From JBLHZY01 sp050633265 (GTDB taxonomy: Bacteria; Pseudomonadota; Alphaproteobacteria; Rhodobacterales; Rhodobacteraceae): 64,000 nt of DNA. How positions within the stretch are numbered: position 1 is the first letter of the stretch; each line of letters begins with the position of its first letter. A program made the translations under genes and the position numbers. The stretch is from positions 19,360-83,359 of the forward strand of contig JBOEGE010000010.1 of the NCBI GenBank assembly GCA_050633265.1, read 5' to 3'. The notes under the pieces were generated by a model. The model ran no database searches and had not been told where the DNA came from. It saw only the letters and a list, made by a program, of their open reading frames with translations. Shown piece by piece: positions 8,416 to 15,732 of the stretch.

Positions 8416-10113
8416 TTACTTGGGCCGGACCAGGATCGCACCACGCGAAAGCGGCTGAACGGTCTCTTCATAGCTGGCCAAATAGCCACGCTGATTTGAA
8501 AGCTTCGCCTCTGGAAGCGCGGCGCGGCGCGCGGCAAATTCTGCCTCCGAAAGCTCTGCATCAATCCTGCGGGCGAGCACATCAATCGTGATCATATCGC
8601 CATCCTCAATCAGCCCAAGCGGGCCGCCGCCATGGGCCTCGGGCGTGACCTCGCCAACGACCAGCCCCTTGTTGACCAACCCAGAGAGCTGCCCATCGGT
8701 CACAACCGCCACATCCTCGCCAAGGCCTGCACCTTCAACAGCAAAAACAACCCGCGAGGCCATGCCCATGCCGGGCCCGCCCTTAACGCCAAGACCGCGC
8801 AGAACCAGCACATCTCCGGCTTTGATCTTGCCCTCTTTCAGCCCGTCAATCGCCGAGATCGGATTGTCAAAACAGATCGCCGGCCCGCTGACCTTGAGCT
8901 TGCGATCATAGCGCAGGCCCAGTTTGATGATCGCCGTTTCAGGCGCAAGATTGCCGCGCACGATCACAATGGCGGGCTTGTCCGACAGAGGCGCTGCGGC
9001 GGATTTCACCGTATCATTGGGCGGGGTGTAATCGGCCAGAAGATCGCCCAAAGTGCCGCCCGCGACGCTGCGCGCATCAAGCCGCGTTCGATCCCCGAGC
9101 TGTTTGAGAATCGCGCGCGCGCCGCCGCCATCTTCGAATTCTTCGATGCTTGTCTCGCCATTGGGCCGCACAGCAACCAGCACGGGCGAACTCTCCATCA
9201 GCTTTTCATACATGCCGTAAACGTCGATATCTGTGTCGGCTTCCGTGGCGATCGCTTGCAGGTGTTTGACCGTGTTGATCGAGCCAGAGACCGCGAAAAT
9301 CGAGCGCACCGCGTTTTCAAAGGCCGCCTCCGTGAGAATATCGCGCGGGCGCAAATCTTCCCAAACCATATCAACGATCCGCTTGCCCGCATCCGCTGCC
9401 TGGACCAGCATTTTAGGCCCAGAGGCGCGCACAGGCGCATGGCCCGGCAAGGTCATCCCCAAGGCTTCGCAGACTGTATGCATCGAATTTGCCGTGCCCA
9501 TGCCCGAGCAAACGCCCGAAGAGCCGATGGCGTTTTCGCTCATCTCACGCAGGCGTTCCAAAGTGATCGCGCCCATAGCATGATGCCCGGCGCCAAGGAA
9601 TACTTCTTCAATATCAACATGTTCGTCGCCGATATGGCCGCTGCTCTGATAGCCGCAAATCACAAAGATCGTCGGAATATTGAGCCGCGCTGCCGCCATC
9701 AACTGGCCCGGCCCGGTTTTATCACAGGAGACAAGGCAGATCATCCCATCAAGCTGTGCGCCCTCAACCTGGACCTCAATATCATTGGTAATCAGATCGC
9801 GCGCCGGCAGGATATATTTGCCCGCATTGCCCGCGCTATGGATGAAATCGCTTGGTGCCGCGGTGCGCACTTCAAAGGGCAAGCCCCCCGCTTCGCGCAC
9901 AGCATCCTTGACGACCGCGGCCACGGCATCAAGATGATTAAAGCAGATCGCCAGTTCAGAGGAGGTATTGATCACCGCGATTTTCGGCTTCTCCATATCC
10001 TCATCCGTAAGGCCCATCGCGCGCCACTGCGCCCGGCGCACAGCCCAAAATGATGTGCCAATGTCAAAGTTGCTGCGCAATTTGATTGCGTTGCTCTTTC
10101 GGTTTTCTGTCAT
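8416..10113 (-). CDS. IlvD/Edd-family dehydratase (dihydroxy-acid or sugar-acid dehydratase)
   Basis: 565 residues, the usual length for this family of iron-sulfur dehydratases that convert 2,3-dihydroxy acids or aldonic acids to 2-keto acids. The three cluster cysteines appear in the expected contexts: SSELAICFNHL near residue 58, VSCDKTGPG near residue 130, and GVCSGMGTANSM near residue 200. The ATG at 10111-10113 has GGGAG upstream. The gene diverges from an SDR gene across a promoter carrying an operator also found before TRAP system 2. Biosynthetic IlvD is normally chromosomal and in another context, so a catabolic sugar-acid role is more likely. The exact substrate is not recognisable. 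Confidence 0.88.
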   Translation of the reverse strand: MTENRKSNAIKLRSNFDIGTSFWAVRRAQWRAMGLTDEDMEKPKIAVINTSSELAICFNHLDAVAAVVKDAVREAGGLPFEVRTAAPSDFIHSAGNAGKYILPARDLITNDIEVQVEGAQLDGMICLVSCDKTGPGQLMAAARLNIPTIFVICGYQSSGHIGDEHVDIEEVFLGAGHHAMGAITLERLREMSENAIGSSGVCSGMGTANSMHTVCEALGMTLPGHAPVRASGPKMLVQAADAGKRIVDMVWEDLRPRDILTEAAFENAVRSIFAVSGSINTVKHLQAIATEADTDIDVYGMYEKLMESSPVLVAVRPNGETSIEEFEDGGGARAILKQLGDRTRLDARSVAGGTLGDLLADYTPPNDTVKSAAAPLSDKPAIVIVRGNLAPETAIIKLGLRYDRKLKVSGPAICFDNPISAIDGLKEGKIKAGDVLVLRGLGVKGGPGMGMASRVVFAVEGAGLGEDVAVVTDGQLSGLVNKGLVVGEVTPEAHGGGPLGLIEDGDMITIDVLARRIDAELSEAEFAARRAALPEAKLSNQRGYLASYEETVQPLSRGAILVRPK

Positions 10114-10160
10114 GGTCTCTCCCCTTTGACCTTGCCGGATGAATTCACTTGCTATAAAAT

Positions 10161-10190
10161 TTGACTATACAATTTATGACATGTCAACAA
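10161..10190. promoter_or_regulatory. 30-bp operator shared with TRAP system 2 promoter (copy 1)
   Basis: In the 89-bp divergent promoter between the dehydratase and SDR genes. It starts with TTGACT and ends with GTCAACAA; inside is the perfect 10-bp palindrome TGACATGTCA (10177-10186). The same 30-bp block with 22 identical positions occurs at 15334-15363 upstream of TRAP system 2. The MarR gene at 11764 is the nearest candidate regulator. Confidence 0.6.
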
Positions 10191-10202
10191 TAGGGAATCC
10201 CC

Positions 10203-11039
10203 ATGAGCGAAACATCCCCCTCCGCGCGGCTTGAAAGCTTGTTCAATGTCGCTGGTCTTTCGGTTGTTATCACAGGCGGGGCCAGTGGCATTGGGCTCGG
10301 GTTTGCCCGCGCGATGGTTGAGAATGGCGCATTGGTCGCGCTGTTTGATCTGGATGCGGATGCGCTAAGCGCGGCGCAAAAGGCGCTTGGCGACGATGTG
10401 CTGGCGCTTTGCGTTGATGCAACAGATGCCGATAGTTTGAAGGCGGGTTTTGCCGAGGTCGTTGCGGCGCGCGGCGGGCTTGATGTTGTCTTTGCCAATG
10501 CGGGGATCAGCGGCGGGCCGGGCTTTGCCGCGCCGGATGGCAGCCGCCCAGAGGGGCGCGAGATTGAAGCGCTTGATCCGGCTCTGCTTGATCGGGTGCT
10601 TTCGGTCAATATCGGCGCGACCTTTCGCACAATCCAAGCTGCGGTCCCTCATCTGAAAAGGCGCGGCGGCGGGCGGATTATCGTAACAAGTTCCATCTCA
10701 GCGAGCATGACCGAGCTTTTGGTTGGGGCGCCCTATGTGGCCTCAAAGGGCGGCGTTGGGATGCTGGTGAAACAGGCCGCGCGCGAATTGGCGGCGCATC
10801 ATATTCTCGTCAATGCGATCTCGCCCGGCCCGGTTGTAACCAATATCGGCGGCGGGCGGCTAAAAGAGGCCGAGACCCGCGCCCCATTCGAACGCGCCGC
10901 CCCTTTGGGCAAAATCGCCCGCACCGAGGATCTTTATGGGGCGGCACTTTTCTTTGCCTCTCCGGCCTCTGCGCATGTGACTGGCGCGGAAATCATCATC
11001 GACGGCGGGACCATGCTTGGCCCTGATCACCCCGCCTGA
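10203..11039 (+). CDS. Short-chain dehydrogenase/reductase (SDR)
   Basis: 278 residues, a classical SDR: the NAD(P)-binding motif TGGASGIGLGFA near residue 25, NAG at about residue 100 (FANAGISGG), a catalytic Ser in TSSISASM, and Tyr-x-x-x-Lys as YVASK. An acidic residue after the second strand (FDLDAD) suggests NAD rather than NADP. It is cytoplasmic and probably interconverts a hydroxy and a keto acid. It begins a plus-strand operon with the dienelactone hydrolase (18-bp gap) and a MarR regulator, and shares its promoter with the divergent dehydratase. Confidence 0.92.
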   Translation: MSETSPSARLESLFNVAGLSVVITGGASGIGLGFARAMVENGALVALFDLDADALSAAQKALGDDVLALCVDATDADSLKAGFAEVVAARGGLDVVFANAGISGGPGFAAPDGSRPEGREIEALDPALLDRVLSVNIGATFRTIQAAVPHLKRRGGGRIIVTSSISASMTELLVGAPYVASKGGVGMLVKQAARELAAHHILVNAISPGPVVTNIGGGRLKEAETRAPFERAAPLGKIARTEDLYGAALFFASPASAHVTGAEIIIDGGTMLGPDHPA

Positions 11040-11057
11040 CCATAAAAGGACCAGCCA

Positions 11058-11735
11058 ATGACCACTCAAAAGATCACCGCCCCGGATGGGCATAAATTCT
11101 CGCTTTATTGCGCCATGCCCGAAGTGGCGCCGCGCGGCGCCATTATCGTTTTGCAAGAAATTTTCGGGGTCAACAGCCATATCCGATCTGTCTGTGATCG
11201 GCTTGCGCAGCTTGGCTATGTTGCCGCCGCCCCTGCCCTGTTTGATCGCATTGAACGCGATTACGATACGGGCTATTCCCCCGAAGAGATTCAGGCCGGG
11301 CTGGCAATTATGAAAGCCTTTGATATGCGCGCCGCCGAGGCCGATCTTCGCGCAACGATTGATGTTTTGATGGCGCATGGGCCGGTGTCGATCATGGGGT
11401 TTTGCCTTGGTGGCTCGCTTGCCTACCGGATGGCCACGATTGATGATCGGGTGGCCTCTGCGGCCTGTTATTATGGTGGGCTGATTGAAGGCTTTGCCGA
11501 TCAGGCGCCGCTCTGCCCTGTGGTGCTGCACTACGGCGCGCAAGACAAATCCATCAGCGCTCAAAACGTTGCCACTGTGCGCGCCAAACAGCCCGATCTG
11601 CCGATTTATGTCTATCCGGCGGGCCATGGATTCAATTGCGATAGCCGGGGCGCATTCGATCCTTCTGCAGCAGCCATTGCATGGGCGCGCAGTTTGCGCA
11701 TGATAGACCAAACCTCGATTAGGCCCGCGGGCTGA
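11058..11735 (+). CDS. Dienelactone hydrolase family protein
   Basis: 225 residues, alpha/beta-hydrolase fold, standard length for dienelactone hydrolases. The nucleophile elbow is GFCLGG with cysteine, as in carboxymethylenebutenolidase. The rest of the triad is likely the Asp in GAQDKSI and the His in GHGFNCD. Such enzymes open lactones or enol-lactones. Next to an SDR and a sugar-acid-type dehydratase, a lactonase step in sugar or aromatic acid breakdown is plausible, but the real substrate is unknown. It lies 18 bp after the SDR gene. Confidence 0.9.
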   Translation: MTTQKITAPDGHKFSLYCAMPEVAPRGAIIVLQEIFGVNSHIRSVCDRLAQLGYVAAAPALFDRIERDYDTGYSPEEIQAGLAIMKAFDMRAAEADLRATIDVLMAHGPVSIMGFCLGGSLAYRMATIDDRVASAACYYGGLIEGFADQAPLCPVVLHYGAQDKSISAQNVATVRAKQPDLPIYVYPAGHGFNCDSRGAFDPSAAAIAWARSLRMIDQTSIRPAG

Positions 11736-11763
11736 TGCGATCAAAAGACGGAGGCTAACGGCC

Positions 11764-12270
11764 GTGAAAGAAAAAACAATAAGCGCCGCGCAGGCACAGG
11801 AGATCAGCTTGCTGATTGATCACGGCGTGACCTTCCGCATGACAGGGGTGGCCAATCGGCTCAACCGTTCGGCTTCGGCCTTTTATCGCAGCAGCTTTGG
11901 CATTGGCGTTCAGGAATGGCGGATGGTTTTGGTGCTTGGCAAGAATCCGGAGCTGACCGTTGGGGATGCGGCGATGGCCGCGGATCTTGATACAGCTTCG
12001 GCCAGCCGGGCGCTCAAATCCCTGAAAGACACCGGATTTGTCACCCTTGAGATGACAACAAGCCGGGGCCGCGCGACCCTTGCGCGCCTCACAGCTGAGG
12101 GGCGCGCGCTGCATAAAAAGCTTGCTGCGGCCGGGGCCATTCGCGCCGCCAAAATAACCGAAGGCTTGGCGCCCGAAGAGCTGACCCAGCTCTATGCGCT
12201 GCTTGGCCGGATCAAGAAAAATGCCGATGCGCTTATTCAGGATCAAACGCAGGCCGGGCAAAAACCCTAG
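11764..12270 (+). CDS. MarR-family transcriptional regulator
   Basis: 168 residues with a winged helix-turn-helix typical of MarR: GVTFRMTGVANRLNRSASAFYRSSFG leads into the dimer helix, then the AADLDTASASRALKSLKD recognition region and the TSRGRATLARLTAEG wing. The start is GTG at 11764-11766, preceded by a GGAGG (11750-11754). MarR proteins usually repress neighbouring genes and release DNA on binding a small ligand. It is the third gene of the SDR operon and stands between the two copies of the 30-bp operator, so it is the best candidate to bind them. This is inference. Confidence 0.88.
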   Translation: MKEKTISAAQAQEISLLIDHGVTFRMTGVANRLNRSASAFYRSSFGIGVQEWRMVLVLGKNPELTVGDAAMAADLDTASASRALKSLKDTGFVTLEMTTSRGRATLARLTAEGRALHKKLAAAGAIRAAKITEGLAPEELTQLYALLGRIKKNADALIQDQTQAGQKP

Positions 12271-12295
12271 CCTGCGCCGCCTGCCCGCCGCGGCC

Positions 12296-13600
12296 CTAAG
12301 GCAGAAGCGCCAGAGCAATCACTGGAAACGCAATCACCAGCGCCAACCGCACAATATCCGCGATCAAGAACGGCACGATGCCGCGATAGATCGTGCGCAG
12401 CGATATGTCCGGCGCGACCCCATTGATCACAAAAACATTCATCCCGATGGGCGGCGTGATCATCCCAATCTCGATCACCATCACCAGAACAATGCCCCAC
12501 CAGATCGGATCAAATCCGAGCCCGATGATCAGCGGAAAAACGAACGGTGTTGTCAGGATCATCGCTGCGATCGCATCAAACACCGCCCCCAGAAAGAGAT
12601 ACATCAGCATCAGCAAGCCAATCACAACATAGGGGCTGAAATTGGCCGCTTCGACCTGCGCCACGATGGCTTGCGGCGCTTGGGTCAGGGTAAGGAAATA
12701 ACTAAACAGTGAGGCGCCAACCACCATCAAAAAGATCATCGCCGTGCTTTGCGCAGTCTCAACCGCGACAACCTCAAGCGCCTTGCGCCACATCGCGCGC
12801 GGGTGGCGTGCCAAGAAAAACAGCAGCGTCAGCGCCACCCCAACAGAGGCCGCCTCGATCACTGTAAACAAGCCCGCATAAAGCCCGCCAACCACGAGCG
12901 CGATAACAACAATTGCACGCCAGGCGTTGATCATTGCACGCAGCCGCTGGTTCCAGCTTTGCGCTTTGGCCGAGGGCGCGGATTTGGGATTGATCCAAGT
13001 GGTAACAAGGATGGCCGCGCAATAAAGCACAATGGCCAGAAGGCCAGGAAGGATGCCCGCAAGGAAGAGATCAAGCACGAACTGCTCGGTCAAAACGGCA
13101 TAGATCACCATCACGATCGAAGGCGGGATCAGAATGCCCAATGTGCCGCCGCTGGCAATCGCCCCAACGGCCAATTCCGGCGCATATCCGCGCGCCCGCA
13201 TCTCAGGCAATGCCACCCGCCCCATCGTTGCAGCCGTTGCGACAGAGGATCCGCACAGCGCGCCAAAGCCGCCGCAGCCAAGCACTGTTCCCATCGCAAG
13301 CCCGCCGCGCATATGGCCGATCCAAGAGCTCGCAAGATTGTAAATATCGCCCGATATACCCGCCCTTGCGGCGAGCGACCCCATCAAGAGAAACAGCGGA
13401 ATGGTGACCAAATCGCGGCTGGTGAAAGCGGCCAGAACCTCTGGCGCGACCGTGCCAAGTGCCGCCGGCAAGCTGACCTGAAGCGAGAACATCAAAATCC
13501 CCGTCGCGGCCATAGAGACGCCTACAGGCACATGCAAAACGATCAAACCGATCATCACAGCCACCCCAAGAAGCAGCATCAGAACTGGTGCATCAAGCAT
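12296..13600 (-). CDS. dctM: TRAP transporter large permease (DctM type), system 2
   Basis: 434 residues with about twelve membrane segments and the DctM signatures GSSVATAATMGRVALPEM, SGGTLGILIPPSIVMVIY and ITPPIGMNVFVINGV. It overlaps the DctQ gene by 8 bp and ends 25 bp from the convergent MarR gene. It differs in sequence from system 1 while keeping the same layout, so it is a separate transporter rather than a recent duplicate. Confidence 0.95.
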   Translation of the reverse strand: MLDAPVLMLLLGVAVMIGLIVLHVPVGVSMAATGILMFSLQVSLPAALGTVAPEVLAAFTSRDLVTIPLFLLMGSLAARAGISGDIYNLASSWIGHMRGGLAMGTVLGCGGFGALCGSSVATAATMGRVALPEMRARGYAPELAVGAIASGGTLGILIPPSIVMVIYAVLTEQFVLDLFLAGILPGLLAIVLYCAAILVTTWINPKSAPSAKAQSWNQRLRAMINAWRAIVVIALVVGGLYAGLFTVIEAASVGVALTLLFFLARHPRAMWRKALEVVAVETAQSTAMIFLMVVGASLFSYFLTLTQAPQAIVAQVEAANFSPYVVIGLLMLMYLFLGAVFDAIAAMILTTPFVFPLIIGLGFDPIWWGIVLVMVIEIGMITPPIGMNVFVINGVAPDISLRTIYRGIVPFLIADIVRLALVIAFPVIALALLP

Positions 13601-14111
13601 CCGCTGTTCCTTTCTGCGAGAGGTGCCAACAACGGGCGATCTGGATCACCGCAGAGATGGTCATCAGCGCCGAGACAGCCGCCCAAGCGGGTGCTACGGG
13701 CCATTTTAATGTCAAAGTGGCATAGCCCGCAGCCCAATCGGTTTGGGCCCGCAGGCCAACTTTCCAAGCGAAAAGGATCAACAAGGCGGCAAGCAAAATC
13801 TGCCCGATCAGATCAAGCACAAAAGCGATCCGAGGCCCAACAAGCCCGGATAAAAACCGCACAACAATCATCGAACCGCTTTGCAACGCCACAGGAAAAC
13901 AACACGCAATTGCAACAGGATAGCTAAGCTCGGCCACGTCAGAAACCCATGATTGCGGTTGCGAAAGCAGCCAGCGCATCAACACGTCAATAACCGTTAG
14001 GCCAACATTACCAAGCAGAATGGCAATCCCCAAAAGCGCAAGCGCACCGCCAAAGGCATTGCCTGCATGGGGCGGCATTTCGCCCGGGCTTTGATCAGGA
14101 ATTGTTGTCAT
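13593..14111 (-). CDS. dctQ: TRAP transporter small permease (DctQ type), system 2
   Basis: 172 residues with four hydrophobic segments, of the DctQ family. The ATG at 14109-14111 is chosen because GAAGGAGAG lies right before it; an in-frame ATG five codons earlier overlaps that ribosome site. A 143-bp gap with a terminator-like hairpin separates it from the binding-protein gene. Confidence 0.88.
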   Translation of the reverse strand: MTTIPDQSPGEMPPHAGNAFGGALALLGIAILLGNVGLTVIDVLMRWLLSQPQSWVSDVAELSYPVAIACCFPVALQSGSMIVVRFLSGLVGPRIAFVLDLIGQILLAALLILFAWKVGLRAQTDWAAGYATLTLKWPVAPAWAAVSALMTISAVIQIARCWHLSQKGTADA

Positions 14112-14207
14112 GGGTCTCTCCTTCATGGGCCGCCTTCAAGCGGGCGCATGTTTCGTTCTATTCGGCCCCGGGCACGCCTTTTTGCGGCCCCAGCTTGATG
14201 CGCAAAA

Positions 14208-14233
14208 CGGCCCCAGCGCGCATGCCGGGGCCG
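14208..14233 (-). terminator. Terminator-like hairpin between dctP and dctQ, system 2
   Basis: A perfect 7-bp stem, CGGCCCC (14208-14214) with GGGGCCG (14227-14233), 12-nt loop. On the minus strand it is followed by TTTT, as expected for an intrinsic terminator just after the dctP gene. It probably causes partial termination inside the operon. Confidence 0.6.
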
Positions 14234-14254
14234 AATATCTCGCGCTGTCTTAGA

Positions 14255-15289
14255 TCACTTGGCGCTCATGGCACCGGCAGCAAAGGCATCCAGAACGGCT
14301 TGGCGATTTTCGCCTTCGCCGACCCATTCCGCAACAACATCCTTAAGTGCTGCATCAACCGTTGCTGTGTCCTGTGCCGAGAAGCTTACAGCCGTATGCC
14401 CATCGGCCAGATACTCGCTGCGATAGCTGTCGATCGCATCGTCAAAGGCTTGGCCGCCAGCCTGGGCATAAACACGCCCGCCATTGTTGATCAGCGCGTC
14501 CTTGGCGGCTTGGGGCAGTTTGTCAAAGCTCTTTTGGTTGATCGGCAGGATCAGCGCGAGGCGGCCGAAATCGACCTCGAGGTGATTTTCTGCCAAGCGA
14601 TCAACGCGGAATTCGCGAATGCCAACCCAATCCATCAGCGTGCCATCGAGCAAGTTGCGGCTGAGCCCTTCTGCAATTTCCGGCCCCGAGATATTGCCGA
14701 TCACAGCGCCGCCAAGCTTTTCAACTGCGCTGGATTGGATCGAGCCCGCCGCGCGGATTTTGAGGCCGGCAAGATCATCCAAAGTCGTGACCGGTGTTTT
14801 GGTGTGCATGATGTTTTGCGCTGTGGTCACAACACCCAAGATTTTCACCCCTTCAGGCGCAGGCAACAGCCCTTGATCGAAGGCTTCCCAAGCCCCAACC
14901 GAAGCGGCCGCCGTTGTCTTGGCGATGTTTGGCAGCTGGGTGACGTTATATTCTTCAAACGCGCCGGGCGTATACGCGGGCAGGACAACGGCGATATCCG
15001 TCGCGCCGGATTGCACCAAGCTGAGCTGTTGCGCCGGGGCGCGGCCCAATGTTCCGCCGGGGAAGAAATCGAATTTCAGCGTGCCTTTGGAATCGGCCTC
15101 GACCTTTGCCAAATAAGGCTGAACGACCGCCACGTTAAGGAACCCTTGCGCAGGGATGAAGCTCGCAACCCGCAGGGTCACGGCCTCTTGCGCAACGCTT
15201 GGTGCAGCGATCATGGCCGCCCCAAATGCCGTGGCAAGTGTTAGCGGTTTCAAAGCGCGTGCAACGCCGGTGAATGTAAATGGTGTCAT
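14255..15289 (-). CDS. dctP: TRAP transporter substrate-binding protein (DctP type), system 2
   Basis: 344 residues with a signal peptide (hydrophobic stretch LTLATAFGAAMIAAPSVAQ, cut probably after VAQ). The mature protein is of the DctP solute-receptor family; the GLKIRAAGS segment carries the arginine that in known members binds the ligand carboxylate. The ATG at 15287-15289 follows a GGGAGG site; longer frames were rejected. The promoter region holds copy 2 of the 30-bp operator, linking this transporter to the dehydratase/SDR genes. Confidence 0.9.
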   Translation of the reverse strand: MTPFTFTGVARALKPLTLATAFGAAMIAAPSVAQEAVTLRVASFIPAQGFLNVAVVQPYLAKVEADSKGTLKFDFFPGGTLGRAPAQQLSLVQSGATDIAVVLPAYTPGAFEEYNVTQLPNIAKTTAAASVGAWEAFDQGLLPAPEGVKILGVVTTAQNIMHTKTPVTTLDDLAGLKIRAAGSIQSSAVEKLGGAVIGNISGPEIAEGLSRNLLDGTLMDWVGIREFRVDRLAENHLEVDFGRLALILPINQKSFDKLPQAAKDALINNGGRVYAQAGGQAFDDAIDSYRSEYLADGHTAVSFSAQDTATVDAALKDVVAEWVGEGENRQAVLDAFAAGAMSAK

Positions 15290-15333
15290 AGTATCCTCCC
15301 AAAAGCAGCATGAATTATCTGTGCGCCTATTTA

Positions 15334-15363
15334 TTGACTTACCATTACTTGGCATGTCAACAA
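15334..15363. promoter_or_regulatory. 30-bp operator shared with dehydratase/SDR promoter (copy 2)
   Basis: 45 bp upstream of dctP of system 2. It begins TTGACT and ends GGCATGTCAACAA, aligning without gaps to 10161-10190 with 22 of 30 positions identical, the last ten of them in one run. The central palindrome differs from copy 1 by one base (TGGCATGTCA). Confidence 0.6.
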
Positions 15364-15732
15364 AAAACTGACACAGCCACTTTCCAGCCTGTCTTTCGCG
15401 CGGGGTCCTGCCCCTCGAAAACGGCGTTCCGGCTTTGCCGCAGGCGGCTTGATCCTTGGGCCAGACACGCCCCCAAGTCTATCGCCCATAACCCATGGCG
15501 ACAAATGATAACCCCGCAAAACAGTTCATTTTTCCTTAAATTGTGAATGAATTCTGGGCCATTCAACATACGGTTTCCTCTGCCCGCGCCTCTTCCCAAT
15601 CCTGCGGCCCCGCGCCCAAGCGCCCGCCCCGCGCCCATTTCCCTAGCGACGAAAGCCCAAATACCAGATAGTTAACCAAATATCCCCGCGCTACCGGGCC
15701 CCTCGCCTGCCCCACCCGACAAAGGACACCCT
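15364..15732. other. Intergenic region before the CPA2 antiporter
   Basis: About 370 bp between the divergent dctP and antiporter genes. No convincing ORF, RNA gene or repeat was seen. It must contain the antiporter promoter; AGGACA just before the ATG at 15733 is a weak ribosome site. Confidence 0.5.

Noticed and set aside
8632..10053. Long 473-codon frame on the plus strand
   Set aside because: It is the antisense shadow of the IlvD-type dehydratase, whose family motifs are clear on the minus strand; the plus frame has no ribosome site or recognisable domain.
12749..13927. 392-codon frame on the plus strand
   Set aside because: Antisense to the TRAP permease genes of system 2; strongly charged shadow of hydrophobic codons.
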